The notes under the pieces are model-generated. The model saw only the letters and a program-made list of their open reading frames with translations, ran no database searches and was not told where the DNA came from. Below, piece by piece: positions 45,234 to 54,479 of a stretch of DNA of 64,000 nt (positions within the stretch are counted from its first letter, which is position 1; each line of letters starts with the position of its first letter). Source of the DNA: Deefgea piscis (lineage in GTDB: Bacteria > Pseudomonadota > Gammaproteobacteria > Burkholderiales > Chitinibacteraceae); NCBI RefSeq assembly GCF_013284055.1, contig NZ_CP054143.1, positions 868,001 to 932,000 on the forward strand, in the 5' to 3' direction. The translations under genes were made by a program, and so were the position numbers.

Positions 45234-46369
45234 TGCGTCTCTTTGGGCGTCTTATCTGCCGTTGGCGCAATGCCATACGCGGCATATAAGCTCGCCATCA
45301 TCGGTGTTAAAGAATAAAACTCCAGCGCAAAAGCCTGCGCTTGTTGCCCCAATTGCCGGCGTAATGCCGGATCGGCACTCAAAGCCTGTAAATGCGCGAC
45401 AAACTCGTCAGGCGTATGCGCCAAGTAACCGTTTTCGCCATTTTTAACTAAATCACGATTGCCAACGACATCGGTTGCCACCACCGGCAAACCGGCCGCC
45501 ATCGCTTCAATCACCGCCACTGGCAAACCTTCCCAACGACTGGTTTGAATATAAATATCCAGCGTTGCCAACTGCGCCAAAGCGGCAGCACGATCACACC
45601 AGCCCGACACGGCAACGCCTGCTGCGCGCAGTGCCGCTTCGCCGCTGGCTTCGCCACCGCCCACCCAGACAAACTCCAGCGAGTCGCTGGCCATTTTGCT
45701 CGCCACTTCGGCAAAAAACTCTGGATTACGCGCCAAACAAACCCGGCCTACCGTACCAATGCGTAGACGGCGGGGAGTGGGGAGTGGGGACTGGGGAGTG
45801 AGCGCGTTCGCTTGCGGTATTTTGCTTAAATCAACTGCGTTATTCACCACCACCACATTGCCAGATAAGTGCCGGCGAATTTCTTCACCCTCAGACTTTG
45901 AACAGGCAATAAAGGTCACCGGCACTCCGGCAAGTATTTTTTCAATCGTTAAGAAGATCCCGTTTTTCAAACGGCCTTCCGCGCGCTGCAAAAATGACAA
46001 ACCATGCGGCGAAAAAAACCAACGCGGCCCATCAGAGCGCAAAGCCCAAGCCAAACTCACCAAGCGCCCTAGCGCCCCAGCCTTACTGGAATGCAAATGC
46101 ACCACATCGGGCGCAATCGAAGCAATCCATTTAAATAAAGCGCGGCCAGTACGAAAATCGTTTAAAGGATGAATCGCTCGCTGCATCGGCAAATGAATAC
46201 AATTGACCGCTGGCACAAATAAATCCCGCCATCCTGCTGGCGTTTCCTCGCGCACCGAATGAATCACCGTCACTTGATGCCCGTCTTGCGACTGAGCGTT
46301 GGCGATGGCCGACACCATAGACAAAGTCCCAGCGCCAAACGATTCCACCACATGCACAATGGCACTCAT
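45230..46369 (-). CDS. Glycosyltransferase family 4 (GT-B)
   Basis: This 379-residue GT-B enzyme has a C-terminal donor domain with IGTVGRVCLARNPEFF and the E-x7-E motif EGLPVAVIEAMAAG. It would add a sugar to the lipid-linked repeat unit on the cytosolic face. A G-rich heptad repeat (45772-45801) in frame codes a Ser/Pro-rich stretch (about residues 190-200, LTPQSPLPTP) in the loop between the two domains. It overlaps its neighbours by 4 nt on both sides. Confidence 0.88.
   Translation of the reverse strand: MSAIVHVVESFGAGTLSMVSAIANAQSQDGHQVTVIHSVREETPAGWRDLFVPAVNCIHLPMQRAIHPLNDFRTGRALFKWIASIAPDVVHLHSSKAGALGRLVSLAWALRSDGPRWFFSPHGLSFLQRAEGRLKNGIFLTIEKILAGVPVTFIACSKSEGEEIRRHLSGNVVVVNNAVDLSKIPQANALTPQSPLPTPRRLRIGTVGRVCLARNPEFFAEVASKMASDSLEFVWVGGGEASGEAALRAAGVAVSGWCDRAAALAQLATLDIYIQTSRWEGLPVAVIEAMAAGLPVVATDVVGNRDLVKNGENGYLAHTPDEFVAHLQALSADPALRRQLGQQAQAFALEFYSLTPMMASLYAAYGIAPTADKTPKETQ
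45772..45801. repeat. G-rich heptad repeat inside a glycosyltransferase gene
   Basis: Four GGGGAGT/GGGGACT-type units lie in frame in the GT4 gene. The same GGGAGTGGGGAGT heptads occur at 31871-31903 between gatC and gatA. The in-frame copy adds about ten residues. Confidence 0.75.
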
Positions 46370-47181
46370 GCTTTTCCCCCGCGCAATTTGGCTTTGATTT
46401 TAAACGCCAACGCATACGGCATGGCCAACAAAGCCAGCGTGCGGGCTATGCCTGCCATCGCCGCCGGACTACCGTCGAAGTATTTGCGCTGTAATTTCAA
46501 CCGAGATTTAAGCTGCGTGTTGCGCTTACCCAGCGAAATACCATTCGGGTCGAGTTCATATTTGATCAACACATCGGGTAAATTAGCCACTTGGTGCTGC
46601 CGCGCCAACGCCCAAAACAACGCGTAATCTTCCGCAGCCGGAAAGTCCAAAGGATACATCCCTAGCGTATCGACCGCTGATAATTTGTAGATCACGCTTG
46701 GGTGAATATACGCCGAGTTTTTTTTCATGAATTGCAAAATCTCAGCGTGCTCAGTGGGATGGCGCAATACAAATTGTTCCACGCCATTTTGATCGACAAA
46801 GCTCGCCGCGCCACCGAGCAAGACCACCTCGGGGTGTGCGGCAAGAAACGCCATTTGCTGAGCGATACGGGTCGATACGTTCTCATCGCCGCAATCGAGC
46901 CGCGCAATCCATGTGTAGTCACGCGATTTGGCCCATTGCAAACCGGCGTTCAGTGCCCCTTCGATGCCTTTGTTTTGCGCCAAATTGAGTACGCGTAACG
47001 TACCGCAACCGTGGTAGGCAGCATTCGCTGCCGCCATCTCTATCGGCGCGCGCGTGCTGCCATCATCCACCACCAACACATCACACGGCTCATCCGCGCC
47101 AATACTGGCCAATGATTTCAGTAAGCCATCAGGATTGTTGTAATGGGGTATCAGTAATAAAACCGAATGCTTTAATTCCAC
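46366..47181 (-). CDS. Glycosyltransferase family 2 (GT-A), copy A
   Basis: This 271-residue GT-A enzyme shows LIPHYNNPDGLLKSLAS, VVDDGSTR and ARLDCGDEN, where the DxD-like Asp binds the metal and sugar nucleotide. It is a close relative of the next gene upstream (47172-47978), with the same length and block order, so the pair arose by duplication. It overlaps the GT4 gene by 4 nt. Confidence 0.9.
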   Translation of the reverse strand: MELKHSVLLLIPHYNNPDGLLKSLASIGADEPCDVLVVDDGSTRAPIEMAAANAAYHGCGTLRVLNLAQNKGIEGALNAGLQWAKSRDYTWIARLDCGDENVSTRIAQQMAFLAAHPEVVLLGGAASFVDQNGVEQFVLRHPTEHAEILQFMKKNSAYIHPSVIYKLSAVDTLGMYPLDFPAAEDYALFWALARQHQVANLPDVLIKYELDPNGISLGKRNTQLKSRLKLQRKYFDGSPAAMAGIARTLALLAMPYALAFKIKAKLRGGKA

Positions 47182-47978
47182 GTGCCAACTCCAAGCAGTC
47201 GTTTAATTTTTCGGGTGAATGACAGCGGTAGCGCAAAGGAGGCTGCCGCTTTGGCAATATTGAGCATCGATTGCGGCCGCCAATCAAAATAGCGGGCGAG
47301 AATTTTGATTCGCATCGCTTGCTGCTGGCGGCGGCGGCTCATCGAAATACCGCTGTCGTTGTATTCAGAGCGCGTCAGCACTTCGGGCAAATTGGCGGTT
47401 TGGTAACGGGCAACAAAGGCCCAGAAATACGCAAAATCTTCCGCCGCTTGGCAATCCATGGGATAGAGGCCAATTTCCTTTACGCCGGCGGTGCGAAACA
47501 TCACGCTCGGATGGGTAAAGGCATTGTCTTTATGCATCTGCCGCACAATTTGCGCGTGCGTTTGCGGTTGATGCAGCGTAAAGCGATCACCGCTGGCATC
47601 AAAGAATGTCACGGCGCTGCCGAGTAAATACACTTCGGGGTATTGGTCTAAAAAGGCCACCTGACGCGCGATGCGATCCGATACACACAGGTCATCGCAA
47701 TCGAGCCGCGCAACAAATTCATAGCCCGCCGCCAAAATCGCTTCTAGCCCAGTATTAAGTGCATATTCAATGCCGCAATTGTGCGGTAAATAATAAAACT
47801 TCAGCTCACCTTTAGCGCGCCACGCGGCGCGGCATAAGGCTTCGTCAATCGTCGCACGCGTACTGCCGTCGTCAACAATCACCGCGTCAACGCACTCATC
47901 CGCGCCGACCGACGCCAAAGACGCCGCCAAACCTTGCGGATTATTAAAATGGGGGATCAAGAGTGCGGCGCGGTTCAT
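47172..47978 (-). CDS. Glycosyltransferase family 2 (GT-A), copy B
   Basis: This 268-residue paralogue of copy A has LIPHFNNPQGLAASLASVG, VIVDDGSTRATI and ARLDCDDLCVSDRIARQ. The metal-binding Asp set is DCDD here, compared with DCGD in copy A. The two probably add similar sugars in different linkages. Its stop overlaps copy A by 10 nt. A 120-nt gap separates it from the upstream GT4 gene. Confidence 0.9.
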   Translation of the reverse strand: MNRAALLIPHFNNPQGLAASLASVGADECVDAVIVDDGSTRATIDEALCRAAWRAKGELKFYYLPHNCGIEYALNTGLEAILAAGYEFVARLDCDDLCVSDRIARQVAFLDQYPEVYLLGSAVTFFDASGDRFTLHQPQTHAQIVRQMHKDNAFTHPSVMFRTAGVKEIGLYPMDCQAAEDFAYFWAFVARYQTANLPEVLTRSEYNDSGISMSRRRQQQAMRIKILARYFDWRPQSMLNIAKAAASFALPLSFTRKIKRLLGVGTWN

Positions 47979-48098
47979 GGCAGGCTTTAGGCTGTGAATG
48001 CGCTATTTTAACGGTTTTCCCCCGCAAAATCGCGCCTTCTGGCGTAACAAGATGTCGCAAATGCCAACCCATTCTGTATGAACGGTCAGCAAAGCCGC

Positions 48099-49196
48099 TT
48101 AAGCGTCGTGATGCTCGCTAAGCAGCGCCTGCCAACGATCGATTAACACCTCCTGCGCATAGCATTTTGCACGTTGCTTAAGCCATTCACTTAACTCGGC
48201 GGCGTGCGTTTGCTGTGCAATGATTAAATCGGCCAGTGCTGCGCCGCTGGCTTGACCAACGACAAATTCATCGCGCCGTTCGGCAAACAGCTCATACACC
48301 CCACCGGCATTGGTGCTTGCCAGCAGCACCCCCATCGGCATGGACTCCAACACCACCAAGGGGCAACCTTCAAAGCCCGACGTGAGCAATAACACATCGG
48401 CGTTCGCCAGATAATCGCTGACATGCTCTTGCCGCCCTACCAAGGTAATTTGCCCACTCAAACGCCGCTCAGCAGCGACGGCGAGTAGCCAAGTCTCTAG
48501 CGGGCCATCGCCAACAACGGTCAAATGCGCTGCCACGTTTTTGGCATTGAGCGCCGCCAGCGTATCCAGCCACAGGTGCGGCTGCTTTTCGGTCGCGATC
48601 CGGCCAATAAACACCAAGCGCAAAGGCGCAGGGTCAACGCGTGGCACGGCGCTAGGTAGTGCTTGCGCGGCATCGACAAAATTGGGCAAAACTTGCCACG
48701 TGGTTTTGGCGGCGCAACCCAGCCAGCGCGCCATTGAATCTTTGGCGTGATTAGACACAAAGACCAATTCATCCAACCGCCGATACACAAATTGGCATGC
48801 CGTGCGATGCACGGGGTTCATTTTGGCAAACTGATCAAGCTCAAAAAACGGCCCATGCACCCAAGCCATCACCCGTTTATTTAAACCCAGCGTGGCCGCA
48901 TAGGTCATATACAGCGGCAGTAAAAATGTCCCAGCAATCACCACATCGTGCTCGCGAGCCACGCGGCGCGCGGCGCGCCAACCGGCCAGCCAAGTCCATG
49001 GTTTGAGTGGCTGCCACACACTGGATAAATCAACGACTTGCACTTGGCTAATGCGTGAAGTCCATAAATTGCGATTGCCGCCCAGCAGCACCAGCGTCAC
49101 CGCGAAACCGCGTGCGGCTAAAGCTTCACCGACTAACACCGCGCAGCGCTCGACGCCACCCAAACCCAAATCACGTAAAAAAATGGCGATTTTCAT
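48099..49196 (-). CDS. Glycosyltransferase family 4 (GT-B)
   Basis: From ATG 49196 the product is 365 residues (MKIAIFLRDLGLGGVER), a GT-B enzyme with RLVFIGRIATEKQPHLWLDTL and the EX7E motif FEGCPLVVLESMPMG. The frame is open upstream to 49223, but the ATG at 49196 overlaps the stop of the next gene by 4 nt (ATGA), which fits the operon style. The sugar is unknown. Confidence 0.88.
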   Translation of the reverse strand: MKIAIFLRDLGLGGVERCAVLVGEALAARGFAVTLVLLGGNRNLWTSRISQVQVVDLSSVWQPLKPWTWLAGWRAARRVAREHDVVIAGTFLLPLYMTYAATLGLNKRVMAWVHGPFFELDQFAKMNPVHRTACQFVYRRLDELVFVSNHAKDSMARWLGCAAKTTWQVLPNFVDAAQALPSAVPRVDPAPLRLVFIGRIATEKQPHLWLDTLAALNAKNVAAHLTVVGDGPLETWLLAVAAERRLSGQITLVGRQEHVSDYLANADVLLLTSGFEGCPLVVLESMPMGVLLASTNAGGVYELFAERRDEFVVGQASGAALADLIIAQQTHAAELSEWLKQRAKCYAQEVLIDRWQALLSEHHDA

Positions 49197-50203
49197 GCTT
49201 GCGCTCGTTTGATGATTTGCCACACGCGATCACTGATCAGCATGCGAAATATTTGTTTATGCCATTTTTTGGCTTCTGACTGGGGTATGGGTAGCTTAGC
49301 CTTGATAGAAAAAGCATCAAAGCACATACCCAAACTCACGCCTTGCGTGCGCTGCAAAGCATCTAACCAAGCCTCAGCCAGCGCCGGTTGGCTCGCCGGA
49401 GAAAACTGCGCGATTTGCAATAACATCGCAAATACGCTGCGGCACTCGCTCACCGTCAATACACGAGCCGGTTCTAGCAGCTCAGCCCATTCGGTCGCGA
49501 CGGCTTGCAAGGGCAAAGGTAGCGCTTGCCTCGCGTAATCGAGACGAATTTTCTGCGCGGTGGCGCGAAGTTGCTGTTTTTTGGCCTGCGTAATCTGTCC
49601 GGCGTGACAGCGATAATCCAGCAGCACGGCAGGTACACCAGTAAACACCGCGCCTTGCAAAGCCAAACGGCACCATAGCGCATAGTCTTCGGCGTGAATC
49701 GCAGTCGCGTCGTAGCCGGCGTTTTTCACTAAACTGGCGCGCAACATGACCGTGGGATGGGCCAGCGTAGAATTAAACAGCAAGCCGGTTTTAATGCTGG
49801 CATCGGTACTTTGCGTTTGCCATTCTCCCGAGCGATCGCCAATAAAGCGCACCCACGTGCCGCAAACATCGGCGCCGGTTTCCGCCAAGCGCGCCAACTG
49901 CATTGCCAACCGCTGTGGCCAGCAAATATCATCGGCGTCGATGCGTGCCAGCCATTGTCCTTGCGCCAAAGCAATCGCTTCATTGAGCGTGGCAATCAAA
50001 CCGCGATTTTCGCGGCTGATCACCTTAAAGCGCGAATCAGTGGCCGCAGCTTGCTGCAATAACGCCCAAGTGCCATCCGTTGAGCCATCATCAATCGCAA
50101 TACATTCCCATTGGGTATGAGTTTGAGCGGCAATTGAATCAAGGGTTTGCTGTAGATACGCCTCGGAATTAAAACAAGGCAAAAGAAAAGAAACCAAACT
50201 CAT
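49193..50203 (-). CDS. Glycosyltransferase family 2 (GT-A)
   Basis: From ATG 50203 the product is 336 residues: MSLVSFLLPCFNSEAYLQQ, AIDDGSTDGTW and ARIDADDICWPQR (DxD). A C-terminal helical part of about 120 residues follows the GT-A domain. The start shares one base with the flippase stop (TGATG). The upstream in-frame extension to 50347 lies wholly inside the flippase gene and is unlikely. Confidence 0.9.
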   Translation of the reverse strand: MSLVSFLLPCFNSEAYLQQTLDSIAAQTHTQWECIAIDDGSTDGTWALLQQAAATDSRFKVISRENRGLIATLNEAIALAQGQWLARIDADDICWPQRLAMQLARLAETGADVCGTWVRFIGDRSGEWQTQSTDASIKTGLLFNSTLAHPTVMLRASLVKNAGYDATAIHAEDYALWCRLALQGAVFTGVPAVLLDYRCHAGQITQAKKQQLRATAQKIRLDYARQALPLPLQAVATEWAELLEPARVLTVSECRSVFAMLLQIAQFSPASQPALAEAWLDALQRTQGVSLGMCFDAFSIKAKLPIPQSEAKKWHKQIFRMLISDRVWQIIKRAQA

Positions 50204-51504
50204 CAATGATTTGTCCCTATTGCTGCCGCTTGACGAAAAATCGGTCGCGCGCGCCACCAAAAAGCCAGCACGATAAATAATTCTACACACAGCACACTTT
50301 GCGCCGCACGAACGCCGCCTTGCGCCGAACCGGGCACCCACCAGCACATCAAGATCACATTCAGTATGCCAGCGGCCACCAGCACACGACTGAAATAGCC
50401 CTCAAACCCAAACACCAGCAAGGTTTGCTGCCCATACACCAAAGACAAAGCGCCGAGCAAAATCACCGGTGCAAACCACATCATCACCGCTTGTGAATTG
50501 CTTAACGCTAAAAACGCCTTGGATAAAGAAAAATCCGCGCCAAACCACGCCACGCTAATCGGCGTCAGTAGCGGCAAAAACAGCGCCAGCATCAAAGCCA
50601 TGCTTAAACCCACTGCGCCTTGAATCAAAAATGCTTTGCGAATTAAACGCACTGCCGCCGGCTGATCGGTTGCCGCCAATTGGGCAATCCGGGGATAAGT
50701 CGCTTGCACCAAAGGGCCGATTAAACCTTGGGCGATATACACCAGCTTACTGGCCGCTGCAAACAAGCCCACTTGCACCGGGGTCGAAAATAAACCCAGC
50801 AATACCGTGGTCGATGTGGTGTAGAGACTGGTTGAAATCGCCGACAGAAAAAACGGCCAACTGGCTCTGAGCGCGGTTTTCAACTCGGAATAATGAATCC
50901 GCACCCACTCGGGTTTGGCCACGCCCCAACCAGTAAACCACCAAACCACACCGGCTAAGATTTGCGGTGTCGCTTGTAAAATCACCGCCAACACGATGTC
51001 ATTGGGGCCACTGACCCACAGCAATAAAAAGCCCAAGGTCAGCGCACGCGCCACCACCATTAAGCCCGAAGCGAGCTGCAGCTTTTCAAAGCCTTGGAAA
51101 TACCAAATGGGGAACAATACCGAGCTGAGGATATATAGCTGGCTCCACAAGAAAACCTCGGCGTGCGCTTGCCAACTACCCAAAGTAAAGGTCAGCAGCA
51201 ATAAAATCAGGCTCGACACCAGCATTAGCCCGAGCTTGGCCCAAGTAACGCGCCAAAAAATCCGCGCCGCGGCTTTCGGGTCATCACGCACTTGCGCCAC
51301 ATCGCGCACAGCGGATAAATTAAAACCAAAATCGGTCAGCAAAACGCCGTACTGAATCGCCGCAAAGGCGTAATTCATTACGCCAAAGCCTTCGGTGCCT
51401 AATTGCACCAATAAAAACGGGAAGGTAACAAAAGACACCACATAATTAAGGCCCTGTACCAAGTACAAGGCCATAATATTAGAACGCAAACGCGTATCAA
51501 ACAC
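50203..51504 (-). CDS. Wzx-type oligosaccharide flippase
   Basis: This 433-residue protein with about twelve membrane segments belongs to the polysaccharide transporter (MOP) group. It would move the lipid-linked oligosaccharide to the periplasm. The N-terminal NIMALYLVQGLNYVVSFVTF and LGTEGFGVMNYA are typical. It is the first gene of the operon. No Wzy polymerase, Wzz or ligase is seen in the window. Confidence 0.9.
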   Translation of the reverse strand: MFDTRLRSNIMALYLVQGLNYVVSFVTFPFLLVQLGTEGFGVMNYAFAAIQYGVLLTDFGFNLSAVRDVAQVRDDPKAAARIFWRVTWAKLGLMLVSSLILLLLTFTLGSWQAHAEVFLWSQLYILSSVLFPIWYFQGFEKLQLASGLMVVARALTLGFLLLWVSGPNDIVLAVILQATPQILAGVVWWFTGWGVAKPEWVRIHYSELKTALRASWPFFLSAISTSLYTTSTTVLLGLFSTPVQVGLFAAASKLVYIAQGLIGPLVQATYPRIAQLAATDQPAAVRLIRKAFLIQGAVGLSMALMLALFLPLLTPISVAWFGADFSLSKAFLALSNSQAVMMWFAPVILLGALSLVYGQQTLLVFGFEGYFSRVLVAAGILNVILMCWWVPGSAQGGVRAAQSVLCVELFIVLAFWWRARPIFRQAAAIGTNH

Positions 51505-51567
51505 TCACTACCCCTTCGCCGCTATCGCGCTCAAACGCAATCAATGCCCGCATTTTACGCTAGCCAT

Positions 51568-51605
51568 AAAAAAACGCTGTAACACCATGTTTACAGCGTT
51601 TTTTT
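51568..51605. terminator. Strong bidirectional terminator between MCP and flippase genes
   Basis: Arms 51568-51582 and 51591-51605 form a perfect 15-bp stem with A and T tracts on both strands and an 8-nt loop. It lies about 20 nt after the MCP stop and ends MCP transcription. Confidence 0.92.
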
Positions 51606-51623
51606 AACCACGCAGACGAAAAG

Positions 51624-53267
51624 CTAAAACAAAGTCATATCATCATCACTACCACTACTGACTTTGAAATACGCCGAATCGCCGCGCAAAGCTTCAGCCA
51701 CTTGTTTGATATTCACGCTGGTAATGGCCACCGATTGCGCTGCAGTGGAATGATCTTGACTCGAAACTGAGATTTTTTCGACTGAATCGGCAATATCGTC
51801 GGTATTGCGGCTAATTTCTTCTAGTGCATCATGAATTTGCGCCATATCTTTACTCGCGGTAATCGAGGCGCTGAGCACTTGCTGCATTTCCGCTTGCGCC
51901 ACGCCAATCAAACTCACGCCCGAGCCAACACGATCGACACTTTGCTTGATGGTTTTCATAATTTCATCGGTCATGGTACCGATGCCAGCAATCATCTCGC
52001 CAATCGAGCGCGCCGAGCCAGTGGTACGATCGGCCAGTTTGCGCACTTCATCGGCCACTACCGCAAAACCGCGCCCAGCTTCACCGGCACGCGCCGCCTC
52101 AATGGCGGCATTTAACGCCAATAAATTAGTTTGATCGGCCACTTCGCGAATCGTGGTGACAATTAAATTAATTTCGCTCATTTGCACATGCAACTGGCCA
52201 ATATGCTGCGCCGACATCGTGACGCTTTGCTCGACGCTTAATACCTCATGCGTCACCTCTTGCAATACTCGCGTGGTTTTCATTGCCGCCTCGCCGGTGG
52301 CCGAGACTTGGCCAAACGCCCCTGTGGCTTGCTTGGCCATACTCGCCATCGTGCTAGCGAGCTGATCGACATTCTCGGAAATCTGCTTCGCATTTTGACT
52401 TTGCGCTTCACTTGAGAGCGATAAATGCTGCGCTTGGTCGGTTAATTGCTCGGCACTGCCCAATAACATGGCGGTCTGTCCGTTCAAGCTAGAAATCACA
52501 TCCGTCCAACGTCCGCGCATTCGCGATAGCGTGGCCAGTAAGCTGGTTTGATCACCCTCTTTCACCGGCACGATATAAGTTAAATCGCCTTGCTCTAAAT
52601 AATGTGCCGCCTCATTACCGACTGAAGGCTCTCCACCCAATATTTTCATAATAAAGCGGTAAACAAAGAGGCCACCGAGACTAACCACAAACACCAATAC
52701 CAAACTCATGCTTAAGCCGAGCCAGAAAATCGCCTCAATCTTGTGATCAATCGCTTGCACCGTTTGCGATTGCAAAGCATCCACCGCGAGCTGCAATTGA
52801 TCAATCTGCGCTTGCAACGCATCCGACTGCGCATCAAAGCCGGTTTTTGGCGCTTTCATTAGCACATTACCGGCCTCACGGCTTTGAGCGTAAGTGGCGA
52901 CCATTTGCAGCCCAGTCGCCCACAGTTGCCGCGCATTGGCTTGCAACAAATCAGCCGAAGCTTGCATCTGGGGTGCCAACTGACTGATTGCCGCGATATT
53001 TTTTTCGGCACTGGCGAGTGATTTTTTCGCATCAGCAATGCCGTCACTCTCTTGGGTTACCGCCGAGTCAGTAATGTACTGCTGAATTTGCACCACATCA
53101 TGCTTCACTTGCACCAAATACGTCACTAAGGGGTCGATCTGAGTGTGTTCATACTGGCGTAGCGACTGGAGCTGATTCAAAAAAACAAACAGCAGCACAA
53201 ATTGTAATAAGGCAACACTAATCACAATTGCGATAAACGCGATCAATAAAGGCTTAATGTTTTTCAT
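51624..53267 (-). CDS. Methyl-accepting chemotaxis protein
   Basis: This 547-residue receptor has a membrane segment (about 7-29), a helical periplasmic ligand domain (about 30-185), a second membrane segment (about 187-210) and a HAMP-like region. The cytosolic signalling hairpin has the conserved tip [20 protein letters not shown]. There is no C-terminal CheR-binding pentapeptide. ATG 53267 has GGGAAG at the right distance; an ATG at 53279 would add four residues. It would report to the CheA/CheY system seen at the other end of the window. It follows the pilus operon on the same strand. Confidence 0.92.
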   Translation of the reverse strand: MKNIKPLLIAFIAIVISVALLQFVLLFVFLNQLQSLRQYEHTQIDPLVTYLVQVKHDVVQIQQYITDSAVTQESDGIADAKKSLASAEKNIAAISQLAPQMQASADLLQANARQLWATGLQMVATYAQSREAGNVLMKAPKTGFDAQSDALQAQIDQLQLAVDALQSQTVQAIDHKIEAIFWLGLSMSLVLVFVVSLGGLFVYRFIMKILGGEPSVGNEAAHYLEQGDLTYIVPVKEGDQTSLLATLSRMRGRWTDVISSLNGQTAMLLGSAEQLTDQAQHLSLSSEAQSQNAKQISENVDQLASTMASMAKQATGAFGQVSATGEAAMKTTRVLQEVTHEVLSVEQSVTMSAQHIGQLHVQMSEINLIVTTIREVADQTNLLALNAAIEAARAGEAGRGFAVVADEVRKLADRTTGSARSIGEMIAGIGTMTDEIMKTIKQSVDRVGSGVSLIGVAQAEMQQVLSASITASKDMAQIHDALEEISRNTDDIADSVEKISVSSQDHSTAAQSVAITSVNIKQVAEALRGDSAYFKVSSGSDDDMTLF

Positions 53268-53352
53268 CGATCTTCCCATTCAACAACACATCAAAACGAT
53301 GCTTTTCTTATTCAAGCACTAGCTAGCTGAAATACATATGAAATTTTAATAA

Positions 53353-53895
53353 TTATTTTCTGACATCAACCACAGAGCCAGGCTTAGCACCCGCTGGCAC
53401 AGATGCAATCTGACCATCCAACCACTGCACTTTACCGCGCGGGCCAATTAATTCACCGTTAAAACGCCGTAGCTGCGAAGCCGCTGGCATGGAGGCAACC
53501 GGTGCGCTCGATTGCAATTGCTGCCGTTGCTGCGGGGTATAAAATAATCGCCCCCACTCGGCCGACACCGGCATGGCCCAACAGAGCAGTAGCAATACGC
53601 TGTATTTGGCTTTGTTCAGATTATGTGTTGATGATTTTAAGTGCCTGCGGCACATTGTTTTACAGTCGCAGTCCGCGACGGGGACCCCATTTTCTTTGAC
53701 TCGCCAAAGAAAATGGGGGAAAAGAAAGGCGACCCGAGCGCGCCCAGCTCCGCTGTGCCCTCGATTGTCGTTAGCCAAACGATAAAACCGTTTGTCTCCC
53801 TCCGCACTCGGTGCGCTTGGACGGGGTTTAAAGCCCCAGCTCGACGAGCTCAGCACAGCATCTACAAAAAATCTCAACATTGCCCTGTATTTCAT
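53353..53895 (-). CDS. MshK-like protein, interrupted in frame by a MITE
   Basis: The native start is ATG 53895, which overlaps the MshJ-like stop by 4 nt (ATGA) and has GGAG five nt upstream. Three codons in, a 277-bp element with an 8-bp duplication (AAATACAG) adds 95 codons without a stop. Native sequence resumes at Lys97 and gives a hydrophobic segment and cleavage site (about 100-113), then WGRLFYTPQQRQQL and GPRGKVQWLDGQIASV. Without the element the protein would be 85 residues starting MKYSVLLLLCWAMPVSA, a clean signal peptide. The 180-residue fusion puts that peptide internally. A Met at residue 81 could restart translation just before it. Function: periplasmic pilus-assembly factor, inferred from position. 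Confidence 0.7.
   Translation of the reverse strand: MKYRAMLRFFVDAVLSSSSWGFKPRPSAPSAEGDKRFYRLANDNRGHSGAGRARVAFLFPHFLWRVKENGVPVADCDCKTMCRRHLKSSTHNLNKAKYSVLLLLCWAMPVSAEWGRLFYTPQQRQQLQSSAPVASMPAASQLRRFNGELIGPRGKVQWLDGQIASVPAGAKPGSVVDVRK
53608..53884. mobile_element. 277-bp MITE-like element with 8-bp target duplication
   Basis: The left end (53608-53635) and the inverted right end (53884-53857) match at 21 of 28 positions, both starting GGC and sharing TGTT-AGATT and GATG. CTGTATTT flanks it at 53600-53607 and 53885-53892. The interior carries a perfect 13-bp stem (53685-53697/53706-53718) and several smaller ones (AGCTCGACGAGCT), and no transposase. GGC ends with an 8-bp AT-rich duplication recall ISL3-family elements, which is an inference. 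The interior resembles, from memory, a dispersed proteobacterial sequence. Confidence 0.85.
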
Positions 53896-54479
53896 CTTGG
53901 CTCCGTTACCAGCGCTTGAATCGTTAGCCATAGGTAATCACAGTTCAACGCAATGCCACTGGGCTGGGCCAAGCTCATTTCGCAGCGCGCTGGCGCAGTA
54001 AAGCCCGGCTGCTGCTTAAGCCAGAGCGTAAAATTCGACAGTGCGTCTTCGTCGCGCAAGCGCAGTTGGATATTTAGCGGGCTAGCAACGGTGTGTAAAT
54101 TGGCCATCGGGCTTGCTGCAGGCCAAGGTTGCGGCGCCTGCAATTGATACTGCAATTGCTGCTGAGGGTTTTGTTGTCGATAGAGCGCCAGCGCTTGCAA
54201 ATACTCAACGCGATGCTCGGCGCCAAGCATCAATTGGGCGTTTAGGCGCTTAAATTGCGCTTGATGCTGCTGAATATTTTGCCACGCCTGCTGGCGCTGA
54301 TTCACTTGCTGGCGCAGCTGAGCTAAAGTCTGCTGCAAGCGATCTTGCTCGTATTGGCTCCAAGACCAATATCGATGAGCACCCCATAGCAATACCCCTG
54401 CTACAAGCAGCGCAGCAGTCAGCCAGCATAAAGCCAGTTGCAGCGATTTTTCCAATGGCCAACTGAACGCGCGATTCAT
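53892..54479 (-). CDS. MshJ/PilO-like pilus assembly protein
   Basis: This 195-residue protein has a short cytosolic start, one membrane segment (about 15-33) and a Gln-rich coiled coil (about 40-80). A small periplasmic domain follows (about 100-190). This is the PilO/GspM/MshJ layout; such proteins form the inner-membrane platform that aligns the assembly machine. It overlaps the upstream PilM/PilN-like gene by 4 nt and the MshK-like gene by 4 nt. Confidence 0.75.
   Translation of the reverse strand: MNRAFSWPLEKSLQLALCWLTAALLVAGVLLWGAHRYWSWSQYEQDRLQQTLAQLRQQVNQRQQAWQNIQQHQAQFKRLNAQLMLGAEHRVEYLQALALYRQQNPQQQLQYQLQAPQPWPAASPMANLHTVASPLNIQLRLRDEDALSNFTLWLKQQPGFTAPARCEMSLAQPSGIALNCDYLWLTIQALVTEPR

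Noticed and set aside
53896-53931. Longer start of the MshK-like frame at 53931
   Set aside because: It lies inside the MshJ-like gene; ATG 53895 has the ATGA overlap and a ribosome site.
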